64,000 bases of DNA. It comes from Arthrobacter sp. SPG23 (lineage in GTDB: Bacteria > Actinomycetota > Actinomycetes > Actinomycetales > Micrococcaceae). Positions 20,620 through 29,323 of this stretch are shown in pieces. Where the stretch lies: the NCBI RefSeq assembly GCF_000876655.1, contig NZ_JYCN01000018.1, positions 124,027 to 188,026 on the forward strand. Reading direction: 5' to 3'. The translations under genes were made by a program, and so were the position numbers. The notes beneath the pieces were generated by a model, which had not been told where the DNA came from, made no database searches, and worked only from the letters and a program-made list of their open reading frames with translations. Each line of letters starts with the position of its first letter. The stretch's first letter is position 1.

Positions 20620-21849
20620 TTAGTCGTGCAGGATCCTTCGGACCACGGCGTCGGCGAGGAGCCTGCCTTTCAGGGTGAGGACGAGCCTGCCCTTGAATGC
20701 CAGCGCGGGATCCACCAAACCGTCCGCGATCAGTCCGGCGACGGCGTGCCGCCCGGACTCTCCCAGCCCGGACACCCCGAGTCCGCTGCTCAGCCTGGCT
20801 TCAAGCATGACCCGCTCAACATTCCGGGTTTCGGCGTCGAGCGTCTCCCGGCCTGCCGCCGGAGACGCCCCGCCGGCAAGCCTCCCGGCGTATGCCGTGG
20901 GGTGCTTGACGTTCCACCAGCGGACTCCGCCGACATGTGAGTGCGCGCCCGGCCCGATGCCCCACCAGTCATCGCCGCGCCAATAGGCCAGATTGTGCCG
21001 GCAGGCCTGCTGGGGCGTGCGCGACCAGTTGCTGACCTCATACCAGCCAAGGCCTGCCGCGGTGATGAGTTCGTCGGCGAGTTCGTACTTGGCGGCGTGG
21101 TCGTCGTCGTCGATGCCGGGGACTTCGCCGCGGCGGATCTGGGCGGCCAGCTTGGTGCCGTCCTCCACGATCAGGGCGTAGGCGCTGATGTGGTCCGGGC
21201 CGTAGGAGAGGGCCGTCTCAAGCGAGTACCGCCAGTCCGCCAGCGACTCCCCCGGGGTTCCGTATATCAGGTCCAGGCTGACGGCGAGTCCGGCGTCCCT
21301 GGCCCACTGCACCACTTGCGGCACCCGGCTGGGGGTGTGCGTACGGTCAAGGACCTTCAAGACGTGCGGCACGGCCGACTGCATCCCGAAGGAAACACGG
21401 GTAAAGCCGGCATCCGCGAGCAGCTGCAGCGACTCGGGCGTGACGGAATCGGGATTGGCTTCGGTAGTGACCTCGGCGCCCGGCTCCAGGCCCCATTCCG
21501 CTACCGCCGCTGCCAGGATACGGGCAAGGTCCTCCGCGGGCAGCAGCGTTGGCGTGCCGCCGCCGAAGAAGACCGTGCCCAGCCGGCGCGGGGGCAGTCC
21601 GCTGCCTTTCAGCACCCTCGCGGCAAACTCCACCTCGGCAATGGCAGTCGAGGCGTAGGCGTCCTGGGACGCGCCGCCACCGAGCTCAGTGGCGGTGTAC
21701 GTGTTGAAGTCGCAATAACCGCAGCGGACGGCACAGAAGGGAATGTGGACATACAGTCCGAATCCCCGCTGCGCAGCGCCGTCAGCGGCCTGCGCAGGCA
21801 GCAGGCCGTCCGACGGCGCGGGGTCACCCAGGGGCAGGACGCTAGGCAT
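20620..21849 (-). CDS. hemW: Radical SAM protein HemW (heme chaperone, CPO-like)
   Basis: A 409-residue radical-SAM protein related to coproporphyrinogen oxidase HemN. The cluster motif CAVRCGYC has cysteines at 39, 43 and 46, the form of the HemW branch, which lacks the extra Cys of true HemN. GGGTPTLL follows near residue 100, and a HemN C-terminal domain ends the protein. It is annotated in many genomes as oxygen-independent coproporphyrinogen III oxidase. It lies 36 nt downstream of lepA on the same strand. Confidence 0.92.
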   Translation of the reverse strand: MPSVLPLGDPAPSDGLLPAQAADGAAQRGFGLYVHIPFCAVRCGYCDFNTYTATELGGGASQDAYASTAIAEVEFAARVLKGSGLPPRRLGTVFFGGGTPTLLPAEDLARILAAAVAEWGLEPGAEVTTEANPDSVTPESLQLLADAGFTRVSFGMQSAVPHVLKVLDRTHTPSRVPQVVQWARDAGLAVSLDLIYGTPGESLADWRYSLETALSYGPDHISAYALIVEDGTKLAAQIRRGEVPGIDDDDHAAKYELADELITAAGLGWYEVSNWSRTPQQACRHNLAYWRGDDWWGIGPGAHSHVGGVRWWNVKHPTAYAGRLAGGASPAAGRETLDAETRNVERVMLEARLSSGLGVSGLGESGRHAVAGLIADGLVDPALAFKGRLVLTLKGRLLADAVVRRILHD

Positions 21850-21885
21850 GGGTGCGGCCCCCGGAGGTTCCGGCCACGGTCATCA

Positions 21886-23739
21886 CTACTTCTTGGCCTT
21901 GTCCTTGGATTCGTCCGTGGTGAGCGCTGCGATGAAGGCTTCCTGCGGCACTTCCACGCGGCCCACCATCTTCATGCGCTTCTTGCCTTCCTTCTGCTTT
22001 TCCAGCAGTTTGCGCTTGCGGGTGATGTCACCGCCGTAGCACTTGGCGAGGACGTCCTTGCGGATGGCGCGGATGCTTTCCCGGGCGATGATGCGGGAGC
22101 CGATCGCAGCCTGGATCGGCACCTCGAACTGCTGGCGGGGAATGAGCTCGCGCAGCTTGCCCGTCATCATCACACCGTAGGCATAGGCCTTGTCCCGGTG
22201 GGTGATGGCGCTGAAGGCGTCCACCTGTTCGCCCTGGAGCATGATGTCCACCTTGACGAGGTCGGCAACCTGGTCGCCGTCGGCTTTCCAGTCCAGCGAG
22301 CCGTAGCCGCGGGTCTTGGACTTGAGGATGTCGAAGAAATCGAAAACGATCTCAGCCAGCGGGAGGCGGTAGCGGATTTCCACCCGGTCCTCGGACAGGT
22401 AGTCCATGCCGCCCATCACCCCGCGCCGGCTCTGGCACAGCTCCATGATGGCCCCGACAAACTCATTCGGCGCCAGGATGGTGGCGGACACCATCGGCTC
22501 GCGGACTTCGGCGATTTTGCCGGTGGGGTATTCGCTGGGGTTGGTCACATGGACAACCCGCTTGTCCTCCAGGGTCACTTCGTATTCCACGTTGGGGGCT
22601 GTGGAAATCAGGTCCAGCTTGTACTCGCGTTCGAGCCGCTCCCGGGTGATTTCCAGGTGCAGCAGGCCCAGGAAGCCAACACGGAAGCCGAAGCCGAGCG
22701 CGGCCGAAGTTTCCGGCTGGTACACGAGCGCGGCGTCGTTGAGCATCAGCTTCTCCAGCGCATCGCGGAGCACCGGGTAGTCCGTGCCGTCCAGCGGGTA
22801 GAGGCCGGAGAAGACCATGGGTTTGGCGTCCGCATAGCCCGGGAGGGATTCGGAGGCAGGCTTGGCCAGGTTGGTGACGGTGTCGCCCACCTTGGACAGG
22901 CGGACGTCCTTCACACCGGTAATGAGGTAGCCCACTTCGCCCACGCCCAGGCCCTTGGAGGGGGTGGGTTCCGGGGAACTGACGCCGATCTCAAGGAGCT
23001 CATGCGTGGCGCGGGTGGACATCATCTGGATGCGTTCGCGGGGGTGCAGCATGCCGTCCACCACCCGCACGTACGTGACCACGCCACGGTAGGTGTCGTA
23101 GACCGAGTCGAAGATCATGGCGCGGGCAGGAGCATCCGGGTCACCCACGGGGGCAGGCAGGTCGCGGACAATCTTGTCCAGCAGGACTTCGACGCCCATG
23201 CCGGTCTTGCCGGAGACACGCAGAACCTCATCGGGGTCGCCGCCGATCAGGTTGGCGAGCTCCTCGGCGTACTTTTCGGGCTGGGCCGCCGGGAGGTCGA
23301 TCTTGTTGAGGACCGGGATGATGGTGAGGTTGTTCTCCATCGCCAGGTACAGGTTGGCGAGGGTCTGCGCCTCGATGCCCTGGGCCGCGTCCACGAGGAG
23401 CACTGCACCTTCGCAGGCGGCCAGCGAACGGGAAACCTCATAGGTGAAGTCAACGTGCCCGGGGGTGTCGATCATGTTCAGCGCGTAGCTGGTGCCGTCA
23501 ACTTCCCACGGCATGCGGACAGCCTGGGACTTGATGGTGATGCCGCGCTCACGTTCGATATCCATGCGGTCCAGATACTGGGCCTTCATGTCGCGGGACT
23601 GAACGACGCCGGTGTACTGCAACATGCGGTCGGCCAGAGTGGATTTACCGTGGTCAATGTGCGCAATGATGCAGAAGTTCCGGATGATGGCCGGATCTGT
23701 TGCGGCGGGCACCGGGGCGGTGCGGGCCATGGGAGACAC
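21886..23739 (-). CDS. lepA: Elongation factor 4 (LepA)
   Basis: A translational GTPase of 617 residues that acts in ribosome back-translocation and 30S assembly. Motifs are AHIDHGKST near residue 27, DTPGHVDF near 93, and the NKID element. The LepA-specific C-terminal domain is present and ends in a Lys-rich tail. The start at 23739 is a GTG, and an ATG three codons later is an alternative. Confidence 0.96.
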   Translation of the reverse strand: MSPMARTAPVPAATDPAIIRNFCIIAHIDHGKSTLADRMLQYTGVVQSRDMKAQYLDRMDIERERGITIKSQAVRMPWEVDGTSYALNMIDTPGHVDFTYEVSRSLAACEGAVLLVDAAQGIEAQTLANLYLAMENNLTIIPVLNKIDLPAAQPEKYAEELANLIGGDPDEVLRVSGKTGMGVEVLLDKIVRDLPAPVGDPDAPARAMIFDSVYDTYRGVVTYVRVVDGMLHPRERIQMMSTRATHELLEIGVSSPEPTPSKGLGVGEVGYLITGVKDVRLSKVGDTVTNLAKPASESLPGYADAKPMVFSGLYPLDGTDYPVLRDALEKLMLNDAALVYQPETSAALGFGFRVGFLGLLHLEITRERLEREYKLDLISTAPNVEYEVTLEDKRVVHVTNPSEYPTGKIAEVREPMVSATILAPNEFVGAIMELCQSRRGVMGGMDYLSEDRVEIRYRLPLAEIVFDFFDILKSKTRGYGSLDWKADGDQVADLVKVDIMLQGEQVDAFSAITHRDKAYAYGVMMTGKLRELIPRQQFEVPIQAAIGSRIIARESIRAIRKDVLAKCYGGDITRKRKLLEKQKEGKKRMKMVGRVEVPQEAFIAALTTDESKDKAKK

Positions 23740-23907
23740 GCAGGGTCCTTACTGTTGGCATTTCCGCGGCTGTGCTCAGGACGGCCGGAGCCGTCGCGGG
23801 ACCTGCCGCACGTGAACTTATAGTGTCCCACGTCCTGCCGCCACTCGGTGCATTGTTTGCGCACCCGGACGGCGCGGCCGCCAAACGTCCGCCCCGGGCA
23901 GTCGAAG

Positions 23908-23913
23908 TATCGT
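23908..23913 (+). promoter_or_regulatory. -10 box for a leaderless transcript (TATCGT)
   Basis: TATCGT sits at exactly -12 to -7 relative to the ATG at 23920. A GCAGG lies too close to the ATG to act as a normal ribosome site, so a leaderless mRNA is likely. This is spacing-based inference. Confidence 0.4.
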
Positions 23914-23919
23914 TGCAGG

Positions 23920-24483
23920 ATGGCATTTAACCTCCGCTCACTCGGCCGGGCTGTCCGCACCGCATTCCGTCTTCTGGAAGGGCGCCCCGGCACGGATCAG
24001 CCGGCCCGCCCGGCGCCGTCCCGTTCCAAGCCCGCCCGCTCGACGCCGCCCACCACCGCCGCAGGGGGCATCGGTGGAAAATATCCGGGCGACTTCAAGG
24101 GTGCGACGACTATCAAGTACGCACCCTCCCCCAACGGCAAGCCGGAACCGGGCGAAGTTGTGTGGACCTGGGTCCCCTATGAGGAGGACCATTCGCAGGG
24201 CAAGGACCGGCCCGTGCTGCTGATCGGCAGCCGCGGGCAGTACCTGCTGGGGCTTATGCTCACCAGCAAGGACCACGACCAGGACCGGGACCGCCGGAAC
24301 GACGATAGCTATGTGGACATCGGCACAGGCAGCTGGGACCGACAGCGGCGCCCAAGTGAGGCCAAACTGGACCGCATCATCCAGATCAGCCCGGCGGACA
24401 TCCGCAGGGAGGGCGCCGTCCTGGACCGGAAGCGCTTTGACAGCGTCGCTTCGGCACTCCGCGAACTTCACGGCTGGAGTTGA
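23920..24483 (+). CDS. Solitary PemK/MazF-fold protein
   Basis: A 187-residue protein. A basic, Pro/Ala-rich N-terminus of about 60 residues precedes a PemK/MazF-like core: PGEVVWTWVPYEE (about 85-97), then GKDRPVLLIG, then LGLMLTSKDHD. MazF toxins are about 110 residues and paired with an antitoxin. Here there is no antitoxin gene on either side, the protein is longer, and it sits between lepA and rpsT in a core locus. A housekeeping or non-toxic role is therefore plausible. Function not established. Confidence 0.75.
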   Translation: MAFNLRSLGRAVRTAFRLLEGRPGTDQPARPAPSRSKPARSTPPTTAAGGIGGKYPGDFKGATTIKYAPSPNGKPEPGEVVWTWVPYEEDHSQGKDRPVLLIGSRGQYLLGLMLTSKDHDQDRDRRNDDSYVDIGTGSWDRQRRPSEAKLDRIIQISPADIRREGAVLDRKRFDSVASALRELHGWS

Positions 24484-24511
24484 CGAAGGACCGGCACAAC
24501 CACAACGCAAC

Positions 24512-24533
24512 GCCGCCTCAGCGGGGAGGCGGC
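24512..24533 (+). terminator. Hairpin after the MazF-fold gene
   Basis: GCCGCCTC (24512-24519) pairs with GAGGCGGC (24526-24533) around a 6-nt loop. It lies 29 nt past the stop and directly before the rpsT promoter. There is no T-tract, so termination strength is uncertain. Confidence 0.5.
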
Positions 24534-24552
24534 AGCATTGCAGGGCGTCTGC

Positions 24553-24688
24553 TATTATTGACAGCTGTGTGTCCGTGCAGGTCGACGGCCACTGATGGTT
24601 GGCCGCCATAGGTATCCCCACGCCGCTCAGTCAATGGCCAATCTGAAAGCCCTCTAGACCATTTCCGCATTAAAAAGAGAGTTCACAC
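24553..24688 (+). promoter_or_regulatory. rpsT promoter and 5' leader
   Basis: TATTAT (24553-24558) is a good -10 box, with no clear -35 at 17 bp. Transcription from about 24565 would give a leader of about 124 nt before the GTG of rpsT, long for a small ribosomal gene. Within it CGGCCA and TGGCCG (about 24575-24594) can form a short hairpin. A purine-rich AAAGAGAG precedes the start codon. Confidence 0.5.
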
Positions 24689-24949
24689 GTGGCTAATATC
24701 AAGTCCCAGAAGAAGCGCATCCTCACCAACGAGAAGGCTCGCCTGCGTAACAACGCAGTCAAGTCCGAGCTGAAGACGGCCATCCGCGCCGTCAACACCG
24801 CCGTTGAGTCCACCGACAAGGATGCTGCTGCTGCTGCGCTGGTTGCTGCAAGCCGTAAGCTCGATAAGGCTGTCAGCAAGGGCGTTCTTCACAAGAACAA
24901 CGCTGCAAACCGCAAGTCGGCGATCTCCAAGAAGGTCAACGCACTCTAA
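24689..24949 (+). CDS. rpsT: 30S ribosomal protein S20
   Basis: An 86-residue, Lys/Arg/Ala-rich helical protein that binds 16S rRNA. It begins (M)[10 protein letters not shown], typical of S20, and ends at an Asn-Ala-Leu tail. The start is GTG. It is monocistronic with a strong hairpin downstream. Confidence 0.97.
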   Translation: MANIKSQKKRILTNEKARLRNNAVKSELKTAIRAVNTAVESTDKDAAAAALVAASRKLDKAVSKGVLHKNNAANRKSAISKKVNAL

Positions 24950-24978
24950 GGTTTTCCAGTTCAACTGAACTGATGATC

Positions 24979-25010
24979 GTGGCCGGCACCCCATGCGGGG
25001 TGCCGGCCAC
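24979..25010 (+). terminator. rpsT terminator hairpin
   Basis: A perfect 14-bp stem, GTGGCCGGCACCCC and GGGGTGCCGGCCAC, with a 4-nt loop ATGC. It starts 30 nt after the rpsT stop. No U-tract follows, as is common for actinobacterial hairpins. It may also serve the convergent holA. Confidence 0.75.
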
Positions 25011-25101
25011 ATCCAGTTAACGGACTATCGGCGGCAGCAGACCGGCGGCGGCTGCCGGCCGCCTGCCCCCTGCCCCGGACCGCACGCCGGCCTGCCGGAA
25101 C

Positions 25102-26118
25102 TCAGTTGCGGCGGACCGACGTAGCGATGACGGTCACCGCATGCTCCACCGCGTAGACCGGATCCCGGGAGAGGCCTTTGACCTGGGCGTCCGCCTCGGC
25201 AGTCACCTGGATGGAGCGGACGAGGCCTTCAGGCGTCCAGCGCCGGACGTCCCGCTGCGCCTGTTCCACCAGCCAGGGCTGCATGCCAAGCTGGCGCGCT
25301 ATCTGGGCCGAGGATCCCTGTGCACCGGCAACCTTGGCCACAGTGCGGAGTTTTGCGGCCAGTGCAGCGACGAGCGGGACGGGGTCAGCACCCGTTGCGA
25401 GGGCGTGGCGGAGAGTGGATAGTGCCAGCGGACCGTTGCCGGCCAACGCGGCGTCGGCAACCTTGAACGCTGTTGCCTCGATCCGCCCCCCGTAGTACCG
25501 GTCCACCATGTCCGTATCAACAGCCGTGGCAGCGTCCGCGATGAGCTGGCTGCAGGCGGCAGCAAGTTCCGACAGGTTGGCTCCCACCGCATTGACCAGC
25601 GCATGGACGGCTTCGGGCTCGATGCGCCGCGAGGCAGCCTTGAATTCAGCTGCGACGAATGCCGATTTCTCCGCATCCTTCTTGAGCGGCTGGCAATCGA
25701 CCACCGGCCATCCGGCGGACTTGATGGCCTCGAGCAGCTTCTTTCCCCGGACGCCTCCACCGTGGCGGACCACGAGGACGGCGTCGGGTTCAGGGTCCGC
25801 CAGATACTTGAGGGCGTCAGCGAGGAACGCGTCGTTCATTGCCTCGGCGGACTCCACCTCGATCAGCTTGGATTCCCCGAAGAGCGAAGGACTGACGTTC
25901 ATGGCGAGGGCCCCGGGTTCATAGCTGCCTGCGTTGAGCCTGGTGATCTCGACATCCGGCTGGGCTGCGCGGACCTGGGCCCTGATGCGGTCCATGGCGC
26001 GGATTCCGAGGTATTCTTCGGGCCCGCCGATCAGCACGATGCGGGCCGGGGTCACATCGCGCCAGGTGGCGGTCGCTGACGTCGCCGGCTTGGATCGTGC
26101 TTTTTGCGCAGCGGCCAC
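25102..26118 (-). CDS. holA: DNA polymerase III subunit delta
   Basis: Clamp-loader delta subunit of 338 residues that opens the beta sliding clamp. The N-terminal domain includes LIGGPEEYLG near residue 29, and a Walker-like but degenerate AAA+ region and an alpha-helical collar domain follow. GTG 26118 is supported by GGGAGGA 8 nt upstream. That start overlaps the end of comEC by 67 nt, an unusually long same-strand overlap. Confidence 0.93.
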   Translation of the reverse strand: MAAAQKARSKPATSATATWRDVTPARIVLIGGPEEYLGIRAMDRIRAQVRAAQPDVEITRLNAGSYEPGALAMNVSPSLFGESKLIEVESAEAMNDAFLADALKYLADPEPDAVLVVRHGGGVRGKKLLEAIKSAGWPVVDCQPLKKDAEKSAFVAAEFKAASRRIEPEAVHALVNAVGANLSELAAACSQLIADAATAVDTDMVDRYYGGRIEATAFKVADAALAGNGPLALSTLRHALATGADPVPLVAALAAKLRTVAKVAGAQGSSAQIARQLGMQPWLVEQAQRDVRRWTPEGLVRSIQVTAEADAQVKGLSRDPVYAVEHAVTVIATSVRRN

Positions 26119-28028
26119 TCTTGGTTCCTCCCGGACATCGGATTAGTACTCCTAAGACTCCCACGGCCCGGGCGCTCATCCAAGCCAGTGAATCGCGGGC
26201 ACAGTTCCAGCAGATCGATGGTTTTTCGATGCGCCGCCAGGACCAGCGCCCACGCGGCCCGCGGGTGCAGCACAAGCCACAGCGCAAGCACGGTGCAGGC
26301 CGACAATGCCACCATGGTGAAGGCGCCGTACGGCCCTTCCGGCCACGGCAGGGCAGCGCCGGGCAGGCCGGCGAAGAACCTGGCAACGGCCGCCACTCCG
26401 GCCGAGCAGCCGCCCGCAACCGCCATCGGAGCCACTGCTGCCCATGGGGCCAGCGGCACCACGGGCACGGCGGCCGTGCCGAGGATGGTCACCGGTGCCA
26501 CGAGGGGGGCCGCCACCATGTTCGCGAGCAGGGCGTAGGTCGAAAACTGTGGTTGCAGCAGGACGATCACCGGGCCGCAGAAGAGCTGGGCCGAGAGCGG
26601 AACAGCAAGGCCGGCAGCCAGCCACCGTGGCACTACCGGCGGCAGCCATTCCATGATCGGGGCGCCGGCCACGACGATGCCGAGGGTTGCCAGCACGGAC
26701 AACAGGAAGCTGAAGCTGGTCCCGAGTGCCGGATCGGCCATGAGAAGCCCGACCACAGCAAGGCAAAGGAAGCTCAGGCCGCGTCCGGCCCGTCCGCCGG
26801 ACAGGGACACCAGCCCGATCGCCCCCATGAGTGCTGCCCTGAGGACGCTGGCGTCGGGTCCCACCATCAGGACGAACAGGCACAGGCCCGCGACTGCGGC
26901 CGCAGCGGCAGGAGCCCGGGGCAGGCGGAAACTCCGGGCGGCGAGCAGCAGCGCCCCCAGGATGAGGCTGCAGTTTGCCCCGCTGACTGCGGTCAGGTGG
27001 GTCATGCCGACAGTCTTCATGGCGCTTTCCAGCTGGTCGTCGAGGTAGCTGGTGTCACCCGTCACCATTCCCGGCAGGAGACCGCGGGCATCGCCGCCAA
27101 TCCATTCCGCAGCATCTGCAAACCCGCTGCGCAGGGCGCCGGGTCCCTCCTGCCATGTCGAGGGACCGACCATCGTCACGGGGCCCGTAGTGGCGGAGAG
27201 GGTGCCCGCCTGCGTTTGGCCCCCATCGGCCGGCTTCAGTTTTCCCGTCGTCCGGATCCGCTCTCCGGGCACCACGTGCTGCCAGTCGGCACCGCCCACA
27301 ATCATCAAGCGGGCGTCCCCCTTGATGAGGCCGCCGTTGGCAGTAATCGCGAAGGCGGTGGCCTGGACTGCCCAGCGGTCCGACCCGGCCCGGCCGGGAA
27401 CCTTCAGCGGGCGCGGCGCACCAGTAATTTCAGCTTCGACCACCACAGCGGAACGGGCCGTGACGGCATCCGCAACAGGCCCGTCATGCTTCTGGGATGC
27501 GGCGATGGCAGAGTGGGAGGCAATGGCTGCCGACAGCACCGCGGAAATGGCGAGCGTGGTCAGGAAACTGCGGGGTGCCCGCCCGGCCCCAGGGCCCCGG
27601 AAGCGGCGACGGCGTATCGCCACGAACAGCACCACGGCAGCAAGGAGCAATCCCGCCACCAAGCCACCGAGCGCGGGCAACGGCATCCAGACACCGGCAA
27701 CGGCTGCCGCCCAGGCGAGGAGGGCAGGAGCCGCCAGGCGCAGGTCGGTCCGGCGCCGGGGCCTGTCACCGGTCGAGGACGCAGCGGGTTGCCGGGCAGC
27801 GTGGGCCCGGCCCTCCGGGGCAGGTAGGAGTCGGGCTGCCAGCAGTTCACGGACGCCCGATGCGGTTCGCGGCAGGATGCCCCGGATGCCGGCGGCGCGG
27901 ACGTCCGATGCGGCACGAGGGGCCGTCCCTGAGTCCCCGGGAGCGAGGGTCGGCGATCGTTGGGCCACATCCGCTTCGCCCCGGACAGCTGCGTCGACGA
28001 ATCGATGCCAGGGACTCGGACTGCCCAT
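26052..28028 (-). CDS. comEC: ComEC/Rec2-family DNA uptake channel, lacking the C-terminal nuclease-like domain
   Basis: A polytopic inner-membrane protein for transport of single-stranded DNA during transformation. The start is ATG 28028, one base after the comEA stop. Of 658 residues, the first part has about three hydrophobic segments and an OB-like DUF4131 region. The Competence domain follows, with the conserved HLTAVSGANCS near residue 315 and many membrane helices to about 600. I find no metallo-beta-lactamase motif (HxHxDH) after it. The last 50 residues are charged and overlap holA. Many family members run to about 750-800 residues, so this one is short. A trace of uptake function cannot be judged from sequence. 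Confidence 0.88.
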   Translation of the reverse strand: MGSPSPWHRFVDAAVRGEADVAQRSPTLAPGDSGTAPRAASDVRAAGIRGILPRTASGVRELLAARLLPAPEGRAHAARQPAASSTGDRPRRRTDLRLAAPALLAWAAAVAGVWMPLPALGGLVAGLLLAAVVLFVAIRRRRFRGPGAGRAPRSFLTTLAISAVLSAAIASHSAIAASQKHDGPVADAVTARSAVVVEAEITGAPRPLKVPGRAGSDRWAVQATAFAITANGGLIKGDARLMIVGGADWQHVVPGERIRTTGKLKPADGGQTQAGTLSATTGPVTMVGPSTWQEGPGALRSGFADAAEWIGGDARGLLPGMVTGDTSYLDDQLESAMKTVGMTHLTAVSGANCSLILGALLLAARSFRLPRAPAAAAAVAGLCLFVLMVGPDASVLRAALMGAIGLVSLSGGRAGRGLSFLCLAVVGLLMADPALGTSFSFLLSVLATLGIVVAGAPIMEWLPPVVPRWLAAGLAVPLSAQLFCGPVIVLLQPQFSTYALLANMVAAPLVAPVTILGTAAVPVVPLAPWAAVAPMAVAGGCSAGVAAVARFFAGLPGAALPWPEGPYGAFTMVALSACTVLALWLVLHPRAAWALVLAAHRKTIDLLELCPRFTGLDERPGRGSLRSTNPMSGRNQEWPLRKKHDPSRRRQRPPPGAM

Positions 28029-28029
28029 C

Positions 28030-28992
28030 TCAGGACACCCGCACGAGTGGCAGCAGTGCTTCCAGCATCTTGGGGCCGACGCCGTCCACGGCGTCGAGTT
28101 CCTCAACCGTGCTGAACCGGCCGTGTTCCTTGCGCCAGTCGACGATGCGCCGGGCCAGTACCGGACCTACCCGGGGCAAGGCGCCCAGCTCCTCCGCGGA
28201 CGCCGAATTCAGATCGATTTTCGCGGCGCCTGCTCCCGTGTGGCCGGTTCCTGCTTCACCAGCTCCCGCGGGGCCGGACCCGGATTCGCCGGCCCCGGTC
28301 CCGGAGGCATCCAGCGGTTCGCCGATCTGCGGAACGTGGAGCTTCTGGCCGTCGGCCAGGACGGCGGCCAGGTTCAGCCGGTCCAGATCCGCCTCCGGCG
28401 TACTGCCTCCGGCGGCCGCAATGGCTTCGTGGACCCGGCTGCCTTCCGGCAGTTCCACGACGCCCGCCCTGTTGACGGCTCCCGCTACATGGACCACGAT
28501 TTTCGCACCCGCGGCGTCATCCGGCGCCTTCTCCGCTGACGGGCCGCCGGACTCCGCCGGCGGCTCCGCGCCCTGTTCTCCCCCGGGCTGCCCGCGCGCC
28601 TCCGGGCTGCTGACCTCGCTGAGCGGCACCACGTGCGGACGACTGGCTGCAACGTCCCACCAGAACCAGCCGCCCAGCAGGAGACTGAGCAGTCCCAGCA
28701 GCACGGCAACGCGGAGCCCCGTGCGCCACCGGACTTTCGCGGGTCCCGGCGTCCCGCCGCCGGCAGGGCCGTCAACCACGTGCGGTTCCGGCCGCGGGCC
28801 GCCGTCGTACGTAAAAGTTCCTTGGCCGGGAACACCGGCACCGTGCTGCAGCAGCCCCGGAAACCCTGCGTCCCCGGTTCCGTGACCATCGCTCCCGTCA
28901 CCCTCATCGTCGAGCCCAAGGGAAGCCGTGAGGCGCCGCCGCGCACGGCTGGCCGCGGCAGGGGCTCCCGCTTCCGCGTTCCGGCGTGACAT
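28030..28992 (-). CDS. comEA: ComEA-like helix-hairpin-helix DNA-binding protein
   Basis: A DNA receptor for competence. From ATG 28992 it has 320 residues. A cytoplasmic N-terminus of about 90 residues precedes a membrane helix (LRVAVLLGLLSLLLGGWFWW). Then come a Glu/Ser/Ala linker, a SLBB domain (VVHVAGAVNRAGVVEL), a Gly/Ala/Thr-rich spacer, and a C-terminal (HhH)2 pair starting DLNSASAEELGALPRVG. Codons up to 29010 would add six residues. It is followed directly by comEC, as in other competence loci. Confidence 0.9.
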   Translation of the reverse strand: MSRRNAEAGAPAAASRARRRLTASLGLDDEGDGSDGHGTGDAGFPGLLQHGAGVPGQGTFTYDGGPRPEPHVVDGPAGGGTPGPAKVRWRTGLRVAVLLGLLSLLLGGWFWWDVAASRPHVVPLSEVSSPEARGQPGGEQGAEPPAESGGPSAEKAPDDAAGAKIVVHVAGAVNRAGVVELPEGSRVHEAIAAAGGSTPEADLDRLNLAAVLADGQKLHVPQIGEPLDASGTGAGESGSGPAGAGEAGTGHTGAGAAKIDLNSASAEELGALPRVGPVLARRIVDWRKEHGRFSTVEELDAVDGVGPKMLEALLPLVRVS

Positions 28993-29094
28993 ACCCACCA
29001 CGCTAGGCAAGTGCGCGCAGGACGGACAGCACCAATGGCTGTATGTGGAAACTGCGGCCCGCGGGTGTTCCGGCGACGGCCCCGGGCGGGACGG

Positions 29095-29280
29095 CTACTT
29101 CTGGTAGGTGATGTAAGCCTCGTATTGGACCCGCCAGGCCTCGGGTGCCTTCGGATCGGGAACCGTCGTCGTCAGGAACTGGACGCTGGTCACCTGGCCC
29201 TTGAGGTACTTCAGCCAGTTGGTGACTTCTTCGGATACGTCCTTGTCGAGCTGGGCAACGTGGTGCACCTGCATTGTCAT
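29095..29280 (-). CDS. Small conserved-looking protein of 61 residues
   Basis: A short ORF with a strong ribosome site (AAGGAGG, 6 nt before the ATG), which makes it a real gene rather than a shadow. The product is soluble, with a Thr/Val-rich middle (TSVQFLTTT) and a Tyr-rich end (YEAYITYQK). No known domain is recognised. It lies between degV and comEA on the same strand, 43 nt after the DegV-protein start. Confidence 0.75.
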   Translation of the reverse strand: MTMQVHHVAQLDKDVSEEVTNWLKYLKGQVTSVQFLTTTVPDPKAPEAWRVQYEAYITYQK

Positions 29281-29323
29281 GGGAGCCTCCTTGCTTGGTG
29301 GGGAGACTGTACTACCGGCGCCG

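Noticed and set aside
20941-23823. A 960-codon plus-strand open frame opposite hemW and lepA
   Set aside because: It is a shadow of high GC codon structure. lepA and hemW on the other strand carry full motif sets, and this frame has no recognisable domain or ribosome site.
23920-24483. A type II toxin-antitoxin module
   Set aside because: Only the MazF/PemK-fold gene is present. The flanking DNA has a promoter, a hairpin and rpsT, but no small antitoxin ORF with a ribosome site.
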